A stretch of 64,000 nt of DNA from Micromonospora luteifusca (GTDB taxonomy: Bacteria; Actinomycetota; Actinomycetes; Mycobacteriales; Micromonosporaceae): contig NZ_JAFBBP010000001.1 in assembly GCF_016907275.1 (NCBI RefSeq), positions 3,772,001 through 3,836,000 of the forward strand, read 5' to 3'. Shown here one piece after another: positions 1 to 7,427 of the stretch. Position 1 is the stretch's first letter. Each line of letters starts with the position of its first letter. Under the pieces are notes generated by a model. It was not told the origin of the DNA. It saw only the letters and a program-made list of their open reading frames with translations, and did no database searches. The translations under genes were made by a program, and so were the position numbers.

Positions 1-2
1 GG

Positions 3-323
3 TACCCGCCGGCCCTGTTCGCGCTCGTCACCTGCCTGGGCACTCCGACACCGGTCGCCAACCCGCAGCACCGCCTGCGGGTCCGCACCGACGTGCCACT
101 GCTGCTCGCCGCCACCGTGCACGACCCGGCGAGCGGGTACGACTGGGCCCGCACGGTGGCCCGGCAGTTGGGCAGGCACGGCGCTCTGCTCACCTACCAG
201 GGGTGGGGGCACGGCAGTTACAGCAGCAGTCGCTGTGTGGAACGGGCCGTCGATGCCTACCTGATCGATCAGGTGGTGCCCGCTCGGGGTGCCAGCTGCC
301 CGGCGGTCGACCCCGACGTGTGA
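3..323 (+). CDS. Secreted alpha/beta hydrolase, TAP-like C-terminal part (5' truncated)
   Basis: The window opens inside this gene; 106 codons remain. The part seen matches the C-terminal domain of actinobacterial tripeptidyl-aminopeptidase-like (SlpD/SlpE, TAP) serine hydrolases. It has a hydrophobic strand ending in PLLLAATVHDPASGYDWA, which carries the usual catalytic Asp region, followed by LTYQGWGHGSY with the catalytic His. The closing segment has two Cys (RCVERAVDAYL, GASCPAVDP), common in the exported members of this family. The nucleophile Ser and any signal peptide lie upstream of the window. The family cleaves peptides or esters outside the cell; the substrate cannot be told from this fragment. 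Confidence 0.8.
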   Translation, partial: YPPALFALVTCLGTPTPVANPQHRLRVRTDVPLLLAATVHDPASGYDWARTVARQLGRHGALLTYQGWGHGSYSSSRCVERAVDAYLIDQVVPARGASCPAVDPDV

Positions 324-378
324 CCGTGCCGCCGGCCGTCGGGTGGTCACGTTCGCCCGACGGCCGGCAACGGCGGGT

Positions 379-1011
379 TCAGCGGCGTCGAGTGGCGCGG
401 ACGACGACGTCGTGCAGCGGGACTTCCCGGCCGGGCACCGAGCGGCGGTGCTCCTCGGCGGTGACCAGCTCCCAGGTGGCGCTGTCCAGGCCGGCGGTGA
501 TGTCCGCGAGCGTGACCGATGCCTCCTCCGGTGGGTGGTGGCCGTGCCCGGTGGCTTCCGAGGTGTGCAGGTGCCCGACGATCAGCAGGCTGCCACCCGG
601 CGCCACCCACCCGGCGATGCGGTCGTAGAAGGCCAGGTGTGGCATCGCCGGGTGCGCGTAGTGCGTCGTCACCAGATCGAACTGCGTCCCCGGGTCCCAG
701 GCCGTCAGGTCCGCCTCCACCCACCGCACGCGCTCGGGCACCCCCGCGCTCTCCGCGCGTCCGGCGGCGAGAGTGAGGGCACCGGATGCGATGTCGACCG
801 CGGTGACCTGCCAGCCGTGGGAAGCGAGCCAGATCGCCTCCGTGCCGGTGCCGCAGCCGGCGTCCAACACCGTGCCGGGCGTCAGGCCGGCGGTCTCACG
901 GGCCAGGTACGGGTGTGGGGGAGCCGCGCCGACGGCACCGGGATGCTCATGGTGCACCTGGAGCCAGTGCCGATCCCAGTAGCCCTTGTCGAATTCGTGC
1001 TGCTCAGTCAT
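379..1011 (-). CDS. Class I SAM-dependent methyltransferase
   Basis: A 210-residue cytoplasmic protein with a Rossmann-type methyltransferase fold. Motif I, VLDAGCGTGTEA, begins near residue 48, and acidic residues after it (AVDIAS, VEADLTAWD) would hold the SAM ribose and adenine. The length is typical of small stand-alone small-molecule methyltransferases. The ATG at 1011 follows AAGGAG with a 7-nt spacer. It is transcribed away from the XRE-cupin regulator that starts 89 bp away, so that regulator probably controls it. The methyl acceptor cannot be deduced. Confidence 0.85.
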   Translation of the reverse strand: MTEQHEFDKGYWDRHWLQVHHEHPGAVGAAPPHPYLARETAGLTPGTVLDAGCGTGTEAIWLASHGWQVTAVDIASGALTLAAGRAESAGVPERVRWVEADLTAWDPGTQFDLVTTHYAHPAMPHLAFYDRIAGWVAPGGSLLIVGHLHTSEATGHGHHPPEEASVTLADITAGLDSATWELVTAEEHRRSVPGREVPLHDVVVRATRRR

Positions 1012-1075
1012 CTACCCGCTCCTTCGCGTCTCGGTAGCGACTGTGACCGGCCCGCCGACCGATCCGCAAACCTTC

Positions 1076-1089
1076 TTGCCAAATGGCAA
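1076..1089. promoter_or_regulatory. Palindromic operator candidate between divergent genes
   Basis: TTGCC-AAAT-GGCAA is an inverted repeat with 5-bp arms in the 88-bp gap between the methyltransferase and the XRE-cupin regulator. A second half-related element (GGCAAAATTGGC) overlaps its right side and ends 3 bp before the regulator ATG. The AT-rich core stands out in this GC-rich region. Binding by the adjacent HTH protein is inference. Confidence 0.45.
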
Positions 1090-1099
1090 AATTGGCGAC

Positions 1100-1699
1100 A
1101 TGGACGAGCCGGACCGCACCCTGGACGCTGTCGGAGGAAGACTGAAGCACCTTCGGCTCCGCCGCGACATCACGCTCACCGACCTCGCCGCGGAGACCGG
1201 CATCTCCGCCAGCACCCTGTCCAGGCTCGAAGCCGGCCTGCGTCGTCCCACGCTGGAGCAACTCCTCCCGCTCGCCCGCGTCCACGGCGTGACGCTCGAC
1301 GAGCTCGTCGGCGCGCCTCCGACCGGCGATCCCCGCATCAACCTGCGCCCCATCACGTGCAGCGACGGATCGGTCATCCTGCCGCTGACCCGGCGGCCCG
1401 GGGGCATCCAGGCCTACAAGTACGTGCTCCCGGCCAGCGCCGACGACCGCGAACCCGACCTGCGCACCCACGAGGGACACGACTGGGTCTACGTCCTCAA
1501 CGGCACACTGCGACTGGTCCTCGGCGAGCACAATCTCGTCCTCACGCCCGGGGAGGCCGCCGAGTTCGACACCCGCACCCCGCACTGGTTCGGTGCCACC
1601 AGTTCCGGCCCCGTCGAGTTCCTCAGCCTGATCGGGAAACAGGGCGAACGCGCGCACGTACGCGCCGCCCCGAAGCCCGATCAGCCCAGGACCCGGTAG
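1100..1699 (+). CDS. XRE-family regulator with C-terminal cupin domain
   Basis: A 199-residue regulator. An HTH-3 domain lies at about residues 12-66 (GRLKHLRLRRDITLTDLAAE, then SASTLSRLEAG), and a cupin-2 sensor barrel at about 95-185 (HEGHDWVYVLNGTLRL, then PGEAAEFDTRTPHWFG). In this family the cupin binds a small ligand or metal and the HTH represses nearby genes. I chose the ATG at 1100 because the HTH starts soon after it; the in-frame upstream codons read as non-coding. There is no clear Shine-Dalgarno sequence, so the mRNA may be leaderless. The stop overlaps the convergent reductase gene by 19 bp. The likely target is the divergent methyltransferase. Confidence 0.85.
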   Translation: MDEPDRTLDAVGGRLKHLRLRRDITLTDLAAETGISASTLSRLEAGLRRPTLEQLLPLARVHGVTLDELVGAPPTGDPRINLRPITCSDGSVILPLTRRPGGIQAYKYVLPASADDREPDLRTHEGHDWVYVLNGTLRLVLGEHNLVLTPGEAAEFDTRTPHWFGATSSGPVEFLSLIGKQGERAHVRAAPKPDQPRTR

Positions 1700-2307
1700 G
1701 TCAGGTGCGTGACGGTCGGCCCGGCCACCACCGCCACCTGCTCCAGGCGCGGCGCGATGCCGTCGAAGAGTCGCTCGCCGCCCCCGAGCACGATCGGCAC
1801 CAGGTGCAGTTGCAGCGTGTCGATCAGCCCGGCGGCCAGGTACTGCCGAACCGCGCTCGCCCCGCCCGCGATCGACACCTGCCGGTCGCCCGCAGCCTCC
1901 TGTGCCTGTCGCAGCGCCGAATGGATCCCGTCGGTGACGAATCGGAACTCGGTGCCGCCCCGCATCACCAGTGGCTCCCGAGGGTGGTGGCTGAGCACGA
2001 ACACCGGGGTGTGGAACGGCGGGTCGTCGCCCCACCAGCCCTGCCAGCTCTCGTCCCAGTCGCCGTCCCCGCCGCCGAACATCTTCCGGCCCATGACGTA
2101 CGCGCCGAGGTCACGGGTCATCTCCTCGACGACATCCGCGTCGACACCCCGGTCACCGCCGGTCAGCCCGTGCTGCGCCCTCCAGGTGTCCAGACCGAAG
2201 ACCCACTCATGCAGCTGGAGGCCTCCCCGGCCCAGCGGATCCTGCGGACTCTGCCCCGGCCCCGCCACGTACCCGTCCAGTGAGATCGACAACTGGCTGC
2301 TCACCAT
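1681..2307 (-). CDS. Dihydrofolate reductase-like protein (RibD C-terminal family)
   Basis: A 208-residue protein of the RibD_C/DHFR-like family, predicted to be an NAD(P)H-dependent reductase; the substrate is unknown. Family signatures are SISLDGYVAGP near the N-terminus, YVMGRKMF in the middle, and the SIAGGASAVRQYL segment followed by LHLVPIVLGGGERLFDG near the C-terminus. The ATG at 2307 has AAGGG 8 nt upstream; an ATG two codons earlier has only a 2-nt spacer. It lies 25 bp behind the ECF sigma gene, so it is probably the last gene of the DGPF protein-sigma operon and a candidate member of that sigma regulon. Confidence 0.85.
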   Translation of the reverse strand: MVSSQLSISLDGYVAGPGQSPQDPLGRGGLQLHEWVFGLDTWRAQHGLTGGDRGVDADVVEEMTRDLGAYVMGRKMFGGGDGDWDESWQGWWGDDPPFHTPVFVLSHHPREPLVMRGGTEFRFVTDGIHSALRQAQEAAGDRQVSIAGGASAVRQYLAAGLIDTLQLHLVPIVLGGGERLFDGIAPRLEQVAVVAGPTVTHLTYRVLG

Positions 2308-2332
2308 GCGCATGTCCCTTCGACTCGGTCAC

Positions 2333-3586
2333 TCATCGTTGTGTCGCCAGTCGGCCGGCCTTCAGTTCCAGATACCGCTGCTCGGGCAGGCTCGTGGTGC
2401 CGCGTGCGGCGGCGAGGTACGCCTCCCGCGCCGCCTCAGCGTCCCCGGCCAGCTCCAACAGGTGTGCCCGGACGGCGGCGAGCCGGTGGTGCCCAGCCGT
2501 GCGCTCGTCGGCGATCAGCGGTGTGAGCAGGGCGAGCCCGGCCCGTGGCCCGTCCACCATCGCCACCGCCACCGACTGGTTGAGGGTGATCATCGGGTTT
2601 GGCGCGATCCGGGCCAGCAGTCGGTAGAGCGCGACGATCTGCCGCCAGTCCGTCTCCGCAGCCGTCGACGCCTCGGCGTGCACGGCGGCGATCGCCGCCT
2701 GGAGCTGATACGGGCCCGGCGGCGACCAGGTCAACGCTTCGGTGATCAGCGCGATCCCCTCCGCGATGGCGGCCGCGTCCCACCGGGTGCGGTCCTGCTC
2801 GGCGAGGGGCACCAGTTCCCCGTCCGGGCCGAGCCGGGCCGCCCGGTGCGCGTCGGTGAGCAGCATGAGCGCCAGCAGCCCGGCCACCTCGCCGTCGTCG
2901 GGCAGCAGCCCACGCAGGATGCGGGCCAGCCGGATCGCCTCGCCGGTCAGCTCGGCCCGGTGCAGGTCCGGCCCACTCGACGCGGTGTACCCCTCGTTGA
3001 AGATCAGATAGAGCACCCGGAGCACCGACCGCAGCCGCTCGTCCCGTTCAGCCGGCTCGGGCATGGTGAACCGGGCCCCGGCGGCCTCGATCCGCTGCTT
3101 GGCCCGGCGGATCCGTTGACTCATCGTCGCCTCCGGCACCAGGTGCGCCCGGGCGATCTGGGCGGTGCTGAGACCACCGACCGCGCGCAGGGTGAGCGCT
3201 ACCTGCGCCGATCCGGTCAGCGCCGGGTGGCAGCAGAGGAACAGCAGAGTGAGGGTGTCATCGGCGTCCGCCACCGCCGGCTCCGCGTCGGCCGGCGGAG
3301 CCACCCCGACGTACGCCGGCTCGCGCAGCGCCACCGCCACCTCACGGTCCCGGCGAGCGCTCTCGCTGCGCCACTCGTCGGTGAGCCGACGGGTGGCCAC
3401 GGTGAGCAGCCAGGCGCGGGGATTGTCCGGTACGCCCTGCCCGGGCCACTGCGTCGCGGCGGCCAGCAGCGCCTCCTGGACCGCGTCCTCGCACCTGTCG
3501 AACTGGCCGTGCCGGCGGACCAGCAGGCCGAGGACCTGCGGCGCGAGAGTGCGCAGCAGATCCTCGACCGTCCGGTCCTCGGTCAC
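2333..3586 (-). CDS. ECF42-type RNA polymerase sigma factor with long C-terminal extension
   Basis: A 417-residue sigma factor, about twice the usual ECF length. Region 2 lies near residues 15-85 (RRHGQFDRCEDAVQEALLAA, WLLTVATRRLTDEWR). Region 4 is near 115-175 (LTLRAVGGLSTAQIARAHLV followed by MSQRIRRAKQRI). About 230 residues of helical, TPR-like extension follow. Known ECF42 proteins have this layout and sit beside DGPF/YCII proteins, as here. In that group no classical anti-sigma factor is known and the C-terminal domain is needed for activity. The GTG at 3586 overlaps the stop of the YCII gene (GTGA), so the two are translationally coupled. Confidence 0.9.
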   Translation of the reverse strand: MTEDRTVEDLLRTLAPQVLGLLVRRHGQFDRCEDAVQEALLAAATQWPGQGVPDNPRAWLLTVATRRLTDEWRSESARRDREVAVALREPAYVGVAPPADAEPAVADADDTLTLLFLCCHPALTGSAQVALTLRAVGGLSTAQIARAHLVPEATMSQRIRRAKQRIEAAGARFTMPEPAERDERLRSVLRVLYLIFNEGYTASSGPDLHRAELTGEAIRLARILRGLLPDDGEVAGLLALMLLTDAHRAARLGPDGELVPLAEQDRTRWDAAAIAEGIALITEALTWSPPGPYQLQAAIAAVHAEASTAAETDWRQIVALYRLLARIAPNPMITLNQSVAVAMVDGPRAGLALLTPLIADERTAGHHRLAAVRAHLLELAGDAEAAREAYLAAARGTTSLPEQRYLELKAGRLATQR

Positions 3587-3948
3587 ATCTCCGTCCCGGC
3601 CTGCTCCATCACCGGGCGGACCTCCATCGCGCCGCCGTAACGGACGTCCGGCCAGCGGGCCGCGATCTCGGCGGCCCGCTGCGGGCTGTCGCACTCGACG
3701 GTCAGGTAACCGGCGAACTGCTCCTTGCTCTCCATGAACGGCCCGTCGACGATTTCGGTGCTGCCGTCGATCTGCCGGACCGTCAAGGTCTGCGACGGGT
3801 TGGCCAGCGCCTGGCCGTCGACCAGTTCGCCGGTCTCGGTCAGCTCCTTCATGATCTCGTCGACCTCGCCGAAGAGGGCGGTGCGGTCCTGCTCGGTCAG
3901 CTCCTCGGTGAAGCCGGGCCGGTTCCAGATCAGCAGCATGTACTTCAC
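3583..3948 (-). CDS. YCII/DGPF-domain protein
   Basis: A 121-residue YCII-family protein carrying the signature DGPF (EIVDGPFMESKEQFAGY) and the typical opening KYMLLIW. YCII domains have a ferredoxin-like dimeric fold with a His/Asp pair, but for most DGPF proteins no reaction is established. In actinobacteria they are encoded next to ECF42 sigma factors and are their main regulon members. I chose the GTG at 3948, which has AGGAG with a 7-nt spacer; upstream codons would add nine residues outside the domain. It heads the operon with the sigma factor and the reductase-like gene. Confidence 0.88.
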   Translation of the reverse strand: MKYMLLIWNRPGFTEELTEQDRTALFGEVDEIMKELTETGELVDGQALANPSQTLTVRQIDGSTEIVDGPFMESKEQFAGYLTVECDSPQRAAEIAARWPDVRYGGAMEVRPVMEQAGTEM

Positions 3949-4086
3949 GGCGGTGCTCCTCAGCTCTGGTCGCACCCCCGGTCGGGGCGCGGCTCACCGG
4001 AGGGTCGGAGCGGACAACCCGTTCCCTACGGCGTACCGAAGAAAATCCCAGATAGCTTCGCCGGTGGTGGTCCCACGCCGGTCGGG

Positions 4087-5352
4087 TCAGCGGCGATCGG
4101 GTCGGCCGGGCACCTGGCGGGGCTGCTTGCGCCCGCCGCCGACGTCCAAGGAGGCCCGGTCGGCGGCCGACGTGCCGGAGGACCAGCCCTCGGCATCCCG
4201 GACGCTGAGCCGGTGCCGGGTCACGCCGGGGAAGAGCGTGTCCAGTCGTTCCCGGACCGCCTCACCCCGGGCGGCGAGCACCGGCAACAGTCGCTCCGCC
4301 CCGGCCGTCGCGGCCGACGCCTGGTCGGCCGCGTCGGTCGCCGCCTCGGTGGCCGCACGCAACCGCTCGCCGATCCGCAGCGCGAACGCGTTGAGGAAGG
4401 ACTCGTCCCACACCTTCGTGCGCCGCCCCGACCCCGACCGGCGCTCGGCGCGCCCGCGCAGCATGGCGGCCGTGGCCTGGACCAGCAGCGACGTGTAGAG
4501 CAGCTCCACCGCCACCAGATCGGCCGGCCAACCCAGCACGGTGGCGAAGCCGAGATCGTCGGACCAGACCGCCTCGCACCTGTTCGCCGCCGCCACCTCC
4601 TGCACCAGCAGCGCCTTCGCACCCGCGTACGGGGTGTCGGTGCTCAGACGTACCCCGCCAGGCACGTCGCCGCGCTCCGACCCGGCCGCCAGCAGCGCCT
4701 CGTCGATGCTGTGCCGGGCGATCAGCTCCTGCGCCTTCCCGGTCAGCGCCTCCGCCTCGGCCGGGAAGGTCGTCGACTCGGCCTTCGCCAGCAACGCCCG
4801 GACCCGGTCCAGCATCGGCGACCCACTGCGCGTCGTGCCCGCCGACCGGGCGGTGAGCGCGCCGGTCGTGCCCGGCGGTGGGCGCAGCACCGCGATCGGC
4901 GGCAGGCTCTCCACCAGCGCGAGAGTGTCCACAGCCGCGCGGAGCGCGTCGGTCCGATCCAGCCCCTCCGCGGCGGTCCAGGCAGCCAGCACGTCATGGC
5001 CGTCGTCCCGGACCTCGGCGGTCAACTCGCGTAGCTGGTCGTCCCACCAGGCCGGAATCGGTTCGGCCTGCTCACGCCGTTGGGCGGCCATCGCCTCGCG
5101 GACCAGCCGCGCCGCGCGGGCGTCGAGCCGCCGGCTGGTGATCCGGTCCACGTCGACCGGCTGCCAGCCGCGCGGCCAGAGCCGGCCCAGCGCGCGGACC
5201 AGGCGACGCAGCAGGGCCGCGTCCACCGCCGAGGTGCCGTCCGCCGCGCCGGTGCCGACCATCAGTTGGTCCAGCTGCCGTTCGGCCTGCCGTACGTCGG
5301 TGCCGCGCACCGCCGCGAGTGCGTTGGCGACGAGTTCGTCCGCGTCCGGCAC
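4087..5352 (-). CDS. DUF2786 domain-containing protein
   Basis: A 421-residue cytoplasmic protein. A DUF2786 segment lies around residues 175-215 (LDRVRALLAKAESTTFPAEA, then ELIARHSID). This domain occurs in phage and bacterial proteins of unknown function, often with an SprT-like or nuclease-like partner; no such partner is recognisable here. The N-terminal half is helical and Arg-rich. The start is the second GTG (5352): AAGGAG sits six bases before it, whereas the first GTG at 5358 abuts the AAGGAG with no spacer. The leader just upstream is made of tandem repeats that remain open in this frame, so a longer repeat-encoded N-terminus is possible but unlikely. Confidence 0.75.
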   Translation of the reverse strand: MPDADELVANALAAVRGTDVRQAERQLDQLMVGTGAADGTSAVDAALLRRLVRALGRLWPRGWQPVDVDRITSRRLDARAARLVREAMAAQRREQAEPIPAWWDDQLRELTAEVRDDGHDVLAAWTAAEGLDRTDALRAAVDTLALVESLPPIAVLRPPPGTTGALTARSAGTTRSGSPMLDRVRALLAKAESTTFPAEAEALTGKAQELIARHSIDEALLAAGSERGDVPGGVRLSTDTPYAGAKALLVQEVAAANRCEAVWSDDLGFATVLGWPADLVAVELLYTSLLVQATAAMLRGRAERRSGSGRRTKVWDESFLNAFALRIGERLRAATEAATDAADQASAATAGAERLLPVLAARGEAVRERLDTLFPGVTRHRLSVRDAEGWSSGTSAADRASLDVGGGRKQPRQVPGRPDRR

Positions 5353-5365
5353 GGGCACCTCCTTC

Positions 5366-5450
5366 TCGGGCTCGGTCGTCTTGTCGCGGGCTCGGTCGTC
5401 TTGTCGGGCTCGGTGCGTCTTCTCGGGCTCGGTCGTCTTGTCGGGCTTGG
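5366..5450. repeat. Imperfect tandem repeat in the DUF2786 leader
   Basis: About four copies of a 17-20 bp unit containing GGGCTCGGTCGTCTTGTC, with length changes between copies. Read on the minus strand in the DUF2786 frame, the outer copies give DKTTEPEK. The middle copies are shifted out of that frame, as expected from replication slippage in non-coding or formerly coding DNA. Confidence 0.7.
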
Positions 5451-5551
5451 GTTGCCCCTTCAGGCTCCATGATCATGCCGCTAGCCGTGCGGGAGTCGCG
5501 AAACGGGGATGTCTCGCCCCGCCCAGACGCGCCTGACTACGGATCCCGCCT

Positions 5552-5627
5552 TGATCAACACGAGGTCGGCGATGTTGCGGTATCAACCAGGCCGGATACC
5601 GCAACATCGCCGACCTCGTGTTGATCA
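5552..5627. repeat. Perfect 33-bp inverted repeat with 10-nt loop
   Basis: Arms 5552-5584 and 5595-5627 are exact reverse complements (outer ends TGATCAACACGAGGTCGG and its complement), separated by a 10-nt loop. There is no T-run, no gene inside and no gene closer than 200 bp. A perfect arm of this length is far beyond a simple terminator. It could be a mobile REP/MITE-like element or a long bidirectional termination or processing hairpin. A second, unrelated-sequence hairpin that also begins with GATCAA lies at 13789. Confidence 0.8.
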
Positions 5628-5694
5628 GCGCCGGATGCACGTTCGGAAGGGCTTCGGGCCGGCACATTTCGTCCGGTTCGGGGTAGTTTGGCCT

Positions 5695-5746
5695 CGACCG
5701 ACCGACCGACCGACCGACCGACCGACCGACCGACCGACCGACCGAC
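5695..5746. repeat. Tetranucleotide microsatellite (CGAC)13
   Basis: Thirteen exact CGAC units in a row. Such a tract is prone to slipped-strand changes in copy number. It lies about 265 bp before the DUF2243-CtaG operon, outside any credible gene. Both strands stay open through it (repeated Thr-Asp-Arg-Pro or Ser-Val-Gly-Arg), which is a by-product of the repeat. Confidence 0.9.
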
Positions 5747-5990
5747 GGACCGACCGATCCGTCCGGACCCGATCCGTCTGGACCCGATCCGTCCGACCCA
5801 CGGACCGACCGACGGACCGACTGACCCGTCCGGACTCGACTCGCCCCACCTGATCCGATCCGTCGGGACTGGACCAGCTGGACCTTGCTGACCTGACCTG
5901 ACCTGACCGCGCCGGGCCGGACCTGGCCCGGCCGGAACCCGACGGGATCCGAGCAACCTGACCCCAGCCGACCCGATGAACCCGATCTGA
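5747..5990. repeat. Degenerate GACC/GATCCGTC repeat region
   Basis: Low-complexity DNA following the CGAC tract. Decaying copies of GGACCGACC and CCCGATCCGTC run up to about 5840, then short CTGACCTGACC runs near 5888-5905. I see no gene, no ribosome site and no clear promoter until the GAGGTG that serves the gene at 6010. Together with the inverted repeat it fills the roughly 650-bp gap after the DUF2786 gene. Confidence 0.6.
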
Positions 5991-6009
5991 CGCGGATGTG
6001 AGGTGTTTG

Positions 6010-6501
6010 ATGGCCGACTCGATCGTGCCGCGTACGCGTACCGCTGATGTGCCGGACGGCCGGTCGTCCGCGCTCGCCGGCGTCCTGATCGGTGTCGCGA
6101 TCATGGCTGCGGTGGACGAGATCGTCTTCCACCAGTTGCTGGCCTGGCACCACTTTTATGACCGGTCGACCCCATCGGTGGCCTTGCTGTCGGACGGGCT
6201 GCTGCACGCCGCCGAGGTGATCGCCCTGGTGGGCGGGTTCTTCTGGTTCGCCGACCTGCGCCGACGGCGCGCCCTGTCGGGCCGGCTGGCCTGGGGTGGC
6301 TTCCTGCTCGGCGCCGGAGGGTTCCAGCTCTTCGACGGGTTGATCGACCACAAGGTGCTTCGGCTGCACCAGATCCGCTACGGCGTACACCTGGTGCCGT
6401 ACGACGTGGTGTGGAACGTGGCCGGATCGGTACTGCTGCTGGCTGGCGCCGCGGTGGTGTGGTGGTCCCGGTCCCGCCGGCCTGGCGACGGCCGGAGGTG
6501 A
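6010..6501 (+). CDS. DUF2243 membrane protein
   Basis: A 163-residue integral membrane protein of the DUF2243 family. The family signature is spread over four predicted helices: DEIVFHQLLAWHHFYD after helix 1, LLSDGLLHAAE, then GGFQLFDGLIDHKVLRLHQI. The conserved His residues suggest metal or haem-linked chemistry, but no function is established. The ATG at 6010 has GTGAGGTG upstream; a GTG at 5998 would sit on that site. Its stop overlaps the GTG of the CtaG-like gene by four bases, so the two are coupled and may act together at the membrane. Confidence 0.85.
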   Translation: MADSIVPRTRTADVPDGRSSALAGVLIGVAIMAAVDEIVFHQLLAWHHFYDRSTPSVALLSDGLLHAAEVIALVGGFFWFADLRRRRALSGRLAWGGFLLGAGGFQLFDGLIDHKVLRLHQIRYGVHLVPYDVVWNVAGSVLLLAGAAVVWWSRSRRPGDGRR

Positions 6502-7427
6502 CGGCGGCCCCTCCCGGCCTGCCGGGCTGGTCCGGGCTCCTTGCGTTCGCGGATGGTGGGCACGGGGCGGACGGGTCGGGCTGGTCCGGGTCGCTGCCGT
6601 TGACGCATGGTGGGCACGGGGTGGATGGGTCGGGCTGGTTGCCGCTGGTCCCGGTCGCGTTGCTGGCGGGCGGTTACCTGCTGGCTGCCGTGCGCGACCC
6701 GAGGGGCTGGGACCACCGGCGCACCGCCGCCTGGCTCGCGGGGTGCGCGTTGCTGGCGGTTGCCGTGGGTCCGCTGGCTCAGCTCCCTGACGATCCGCGC
6801 GGGCACATGGCGCAGCACCTTCTGCTTGGCATGCTGGCCCCGCTCGGGCTGGTGCTCGGCGCCCCGGTGACCCTGCTGCTGCGCGTCGCCCCTCCGCCGA
6901 CGCGCCGGCTGGTGGGCCGGCTGCTGCGCGCCCGCCTCCTGCACCTGATCGCCCACCCGGTCACCGTTGCGCTGCTGGGCACCGGAGGGTTGGCGTTGGT
7001 GCTGCTCACCCCGATGTATGCGGCGGCCGAACGTCACTCTGCGCTGCACCACGCCCTGCACCTGCACTATGTCGCCGCCGGCTATCTCTTCGCCTGGGCC
7101 CTGGCCGGGCCGGACCCGGCGCCGCGTCGCCCCGGCCTGGCGGTACGGGTGGGCGCGCTGCTGGGGGCGGCGGCTGGTCACGCCGTGCTGGCCAAATACC
7201 TGTACGCGAACGCCGAGATCCTGCCGCCCGGCCTCACCGACCGGGATCCGGCGGCGTTCCAGTCGGCCGCCCAGCTCATGTACTACGGCGGTGACCTGGC
7301 GGAGTTGTTCCTGGCGGTGGCCCTTTTCGCCACCTGGTACAACCGCCCCGACCGTCTGCGCCCACCCCGCTCAACCTTGATCAACTCGACGGGGCGGGCG
7401 CTGCCAGGGTGGCGGAGAGCCGGTTGA
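6498..7427 (+). CDS. CtaG-type cytochrome c oxidase assembly membrane protein
   Basis: A 309-residue polytopic membrane protein of the caa3-type CtaG family, with about seven helices. The conserved DPRGHMAQHLLLGMLAPLGL segment and the later LHHALHLHYVAAGYLF carry the His residues thought to assist copper delivery to cytochrome oxidase. Translation starts at the GTG (6498) inside the preceding stop (GTGA). The N-terminal outer segment, residues 19-47, contains a duplicated His/Asp motif (DGGHGADGSGW and HGGHGVDGSGW). The last 16 codons overlap the convergent small gene. No oxidase subunit is encoded nearby, so the assignment rests on family similarity only. Confidence 0.85.
   Translation: MTAAPPGLPGWSGLLAFADGGHGADGSGWSGSLPLTHGGHGVDGSGWLPLVPVALLAGGYLLAAVRDPRGWDHRRTAAWLAGCALLAVAVGPLAQLPDDPRGHMAQHLLLGMLAPLGLVLGAPVTLLLRVAPPPTRRLVGRLLRARLLHLIAHPVTVALLGTGGLALVLLTPMYAAAERHSALHHALHLHYVAAGYLFAWALAGPDPAPRRPGLAVRVGALLGAAAGHAVLAKYLYANAEILPPGLTDRDPAAFQSAAQLMYYGGDLAELFLAVALFATWYNRPDRLRPPRSTLINSTGRALPGWRRAG

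Noticed and set aside
289..2283. A 664-codon open frame on the plus strand
   Set aside because: It runs antisense or out of frame across the methyltransferase, XRE-cupin and reductase genes, all of which have clear domains. The product is Arg/Pro-rich without any family, typical of shadow frames in high-GC DNA.
5695..5746. CGAC tract, and likewise the 15-bp units at 48728, as a CRISPR array
   Set aside because: Repeats are adjacent without spacers, too short, and no cas gene is present in the window.
5473..6390. Open frames on both strands with repeated Ser-Val-Gly-Arg or Thr-Asp-Arg-Pro
   Set aside because: They arise from the CGAC tract, which is open in all frames. No ribosome sites or domains, and they overlap the real gene at 6010.
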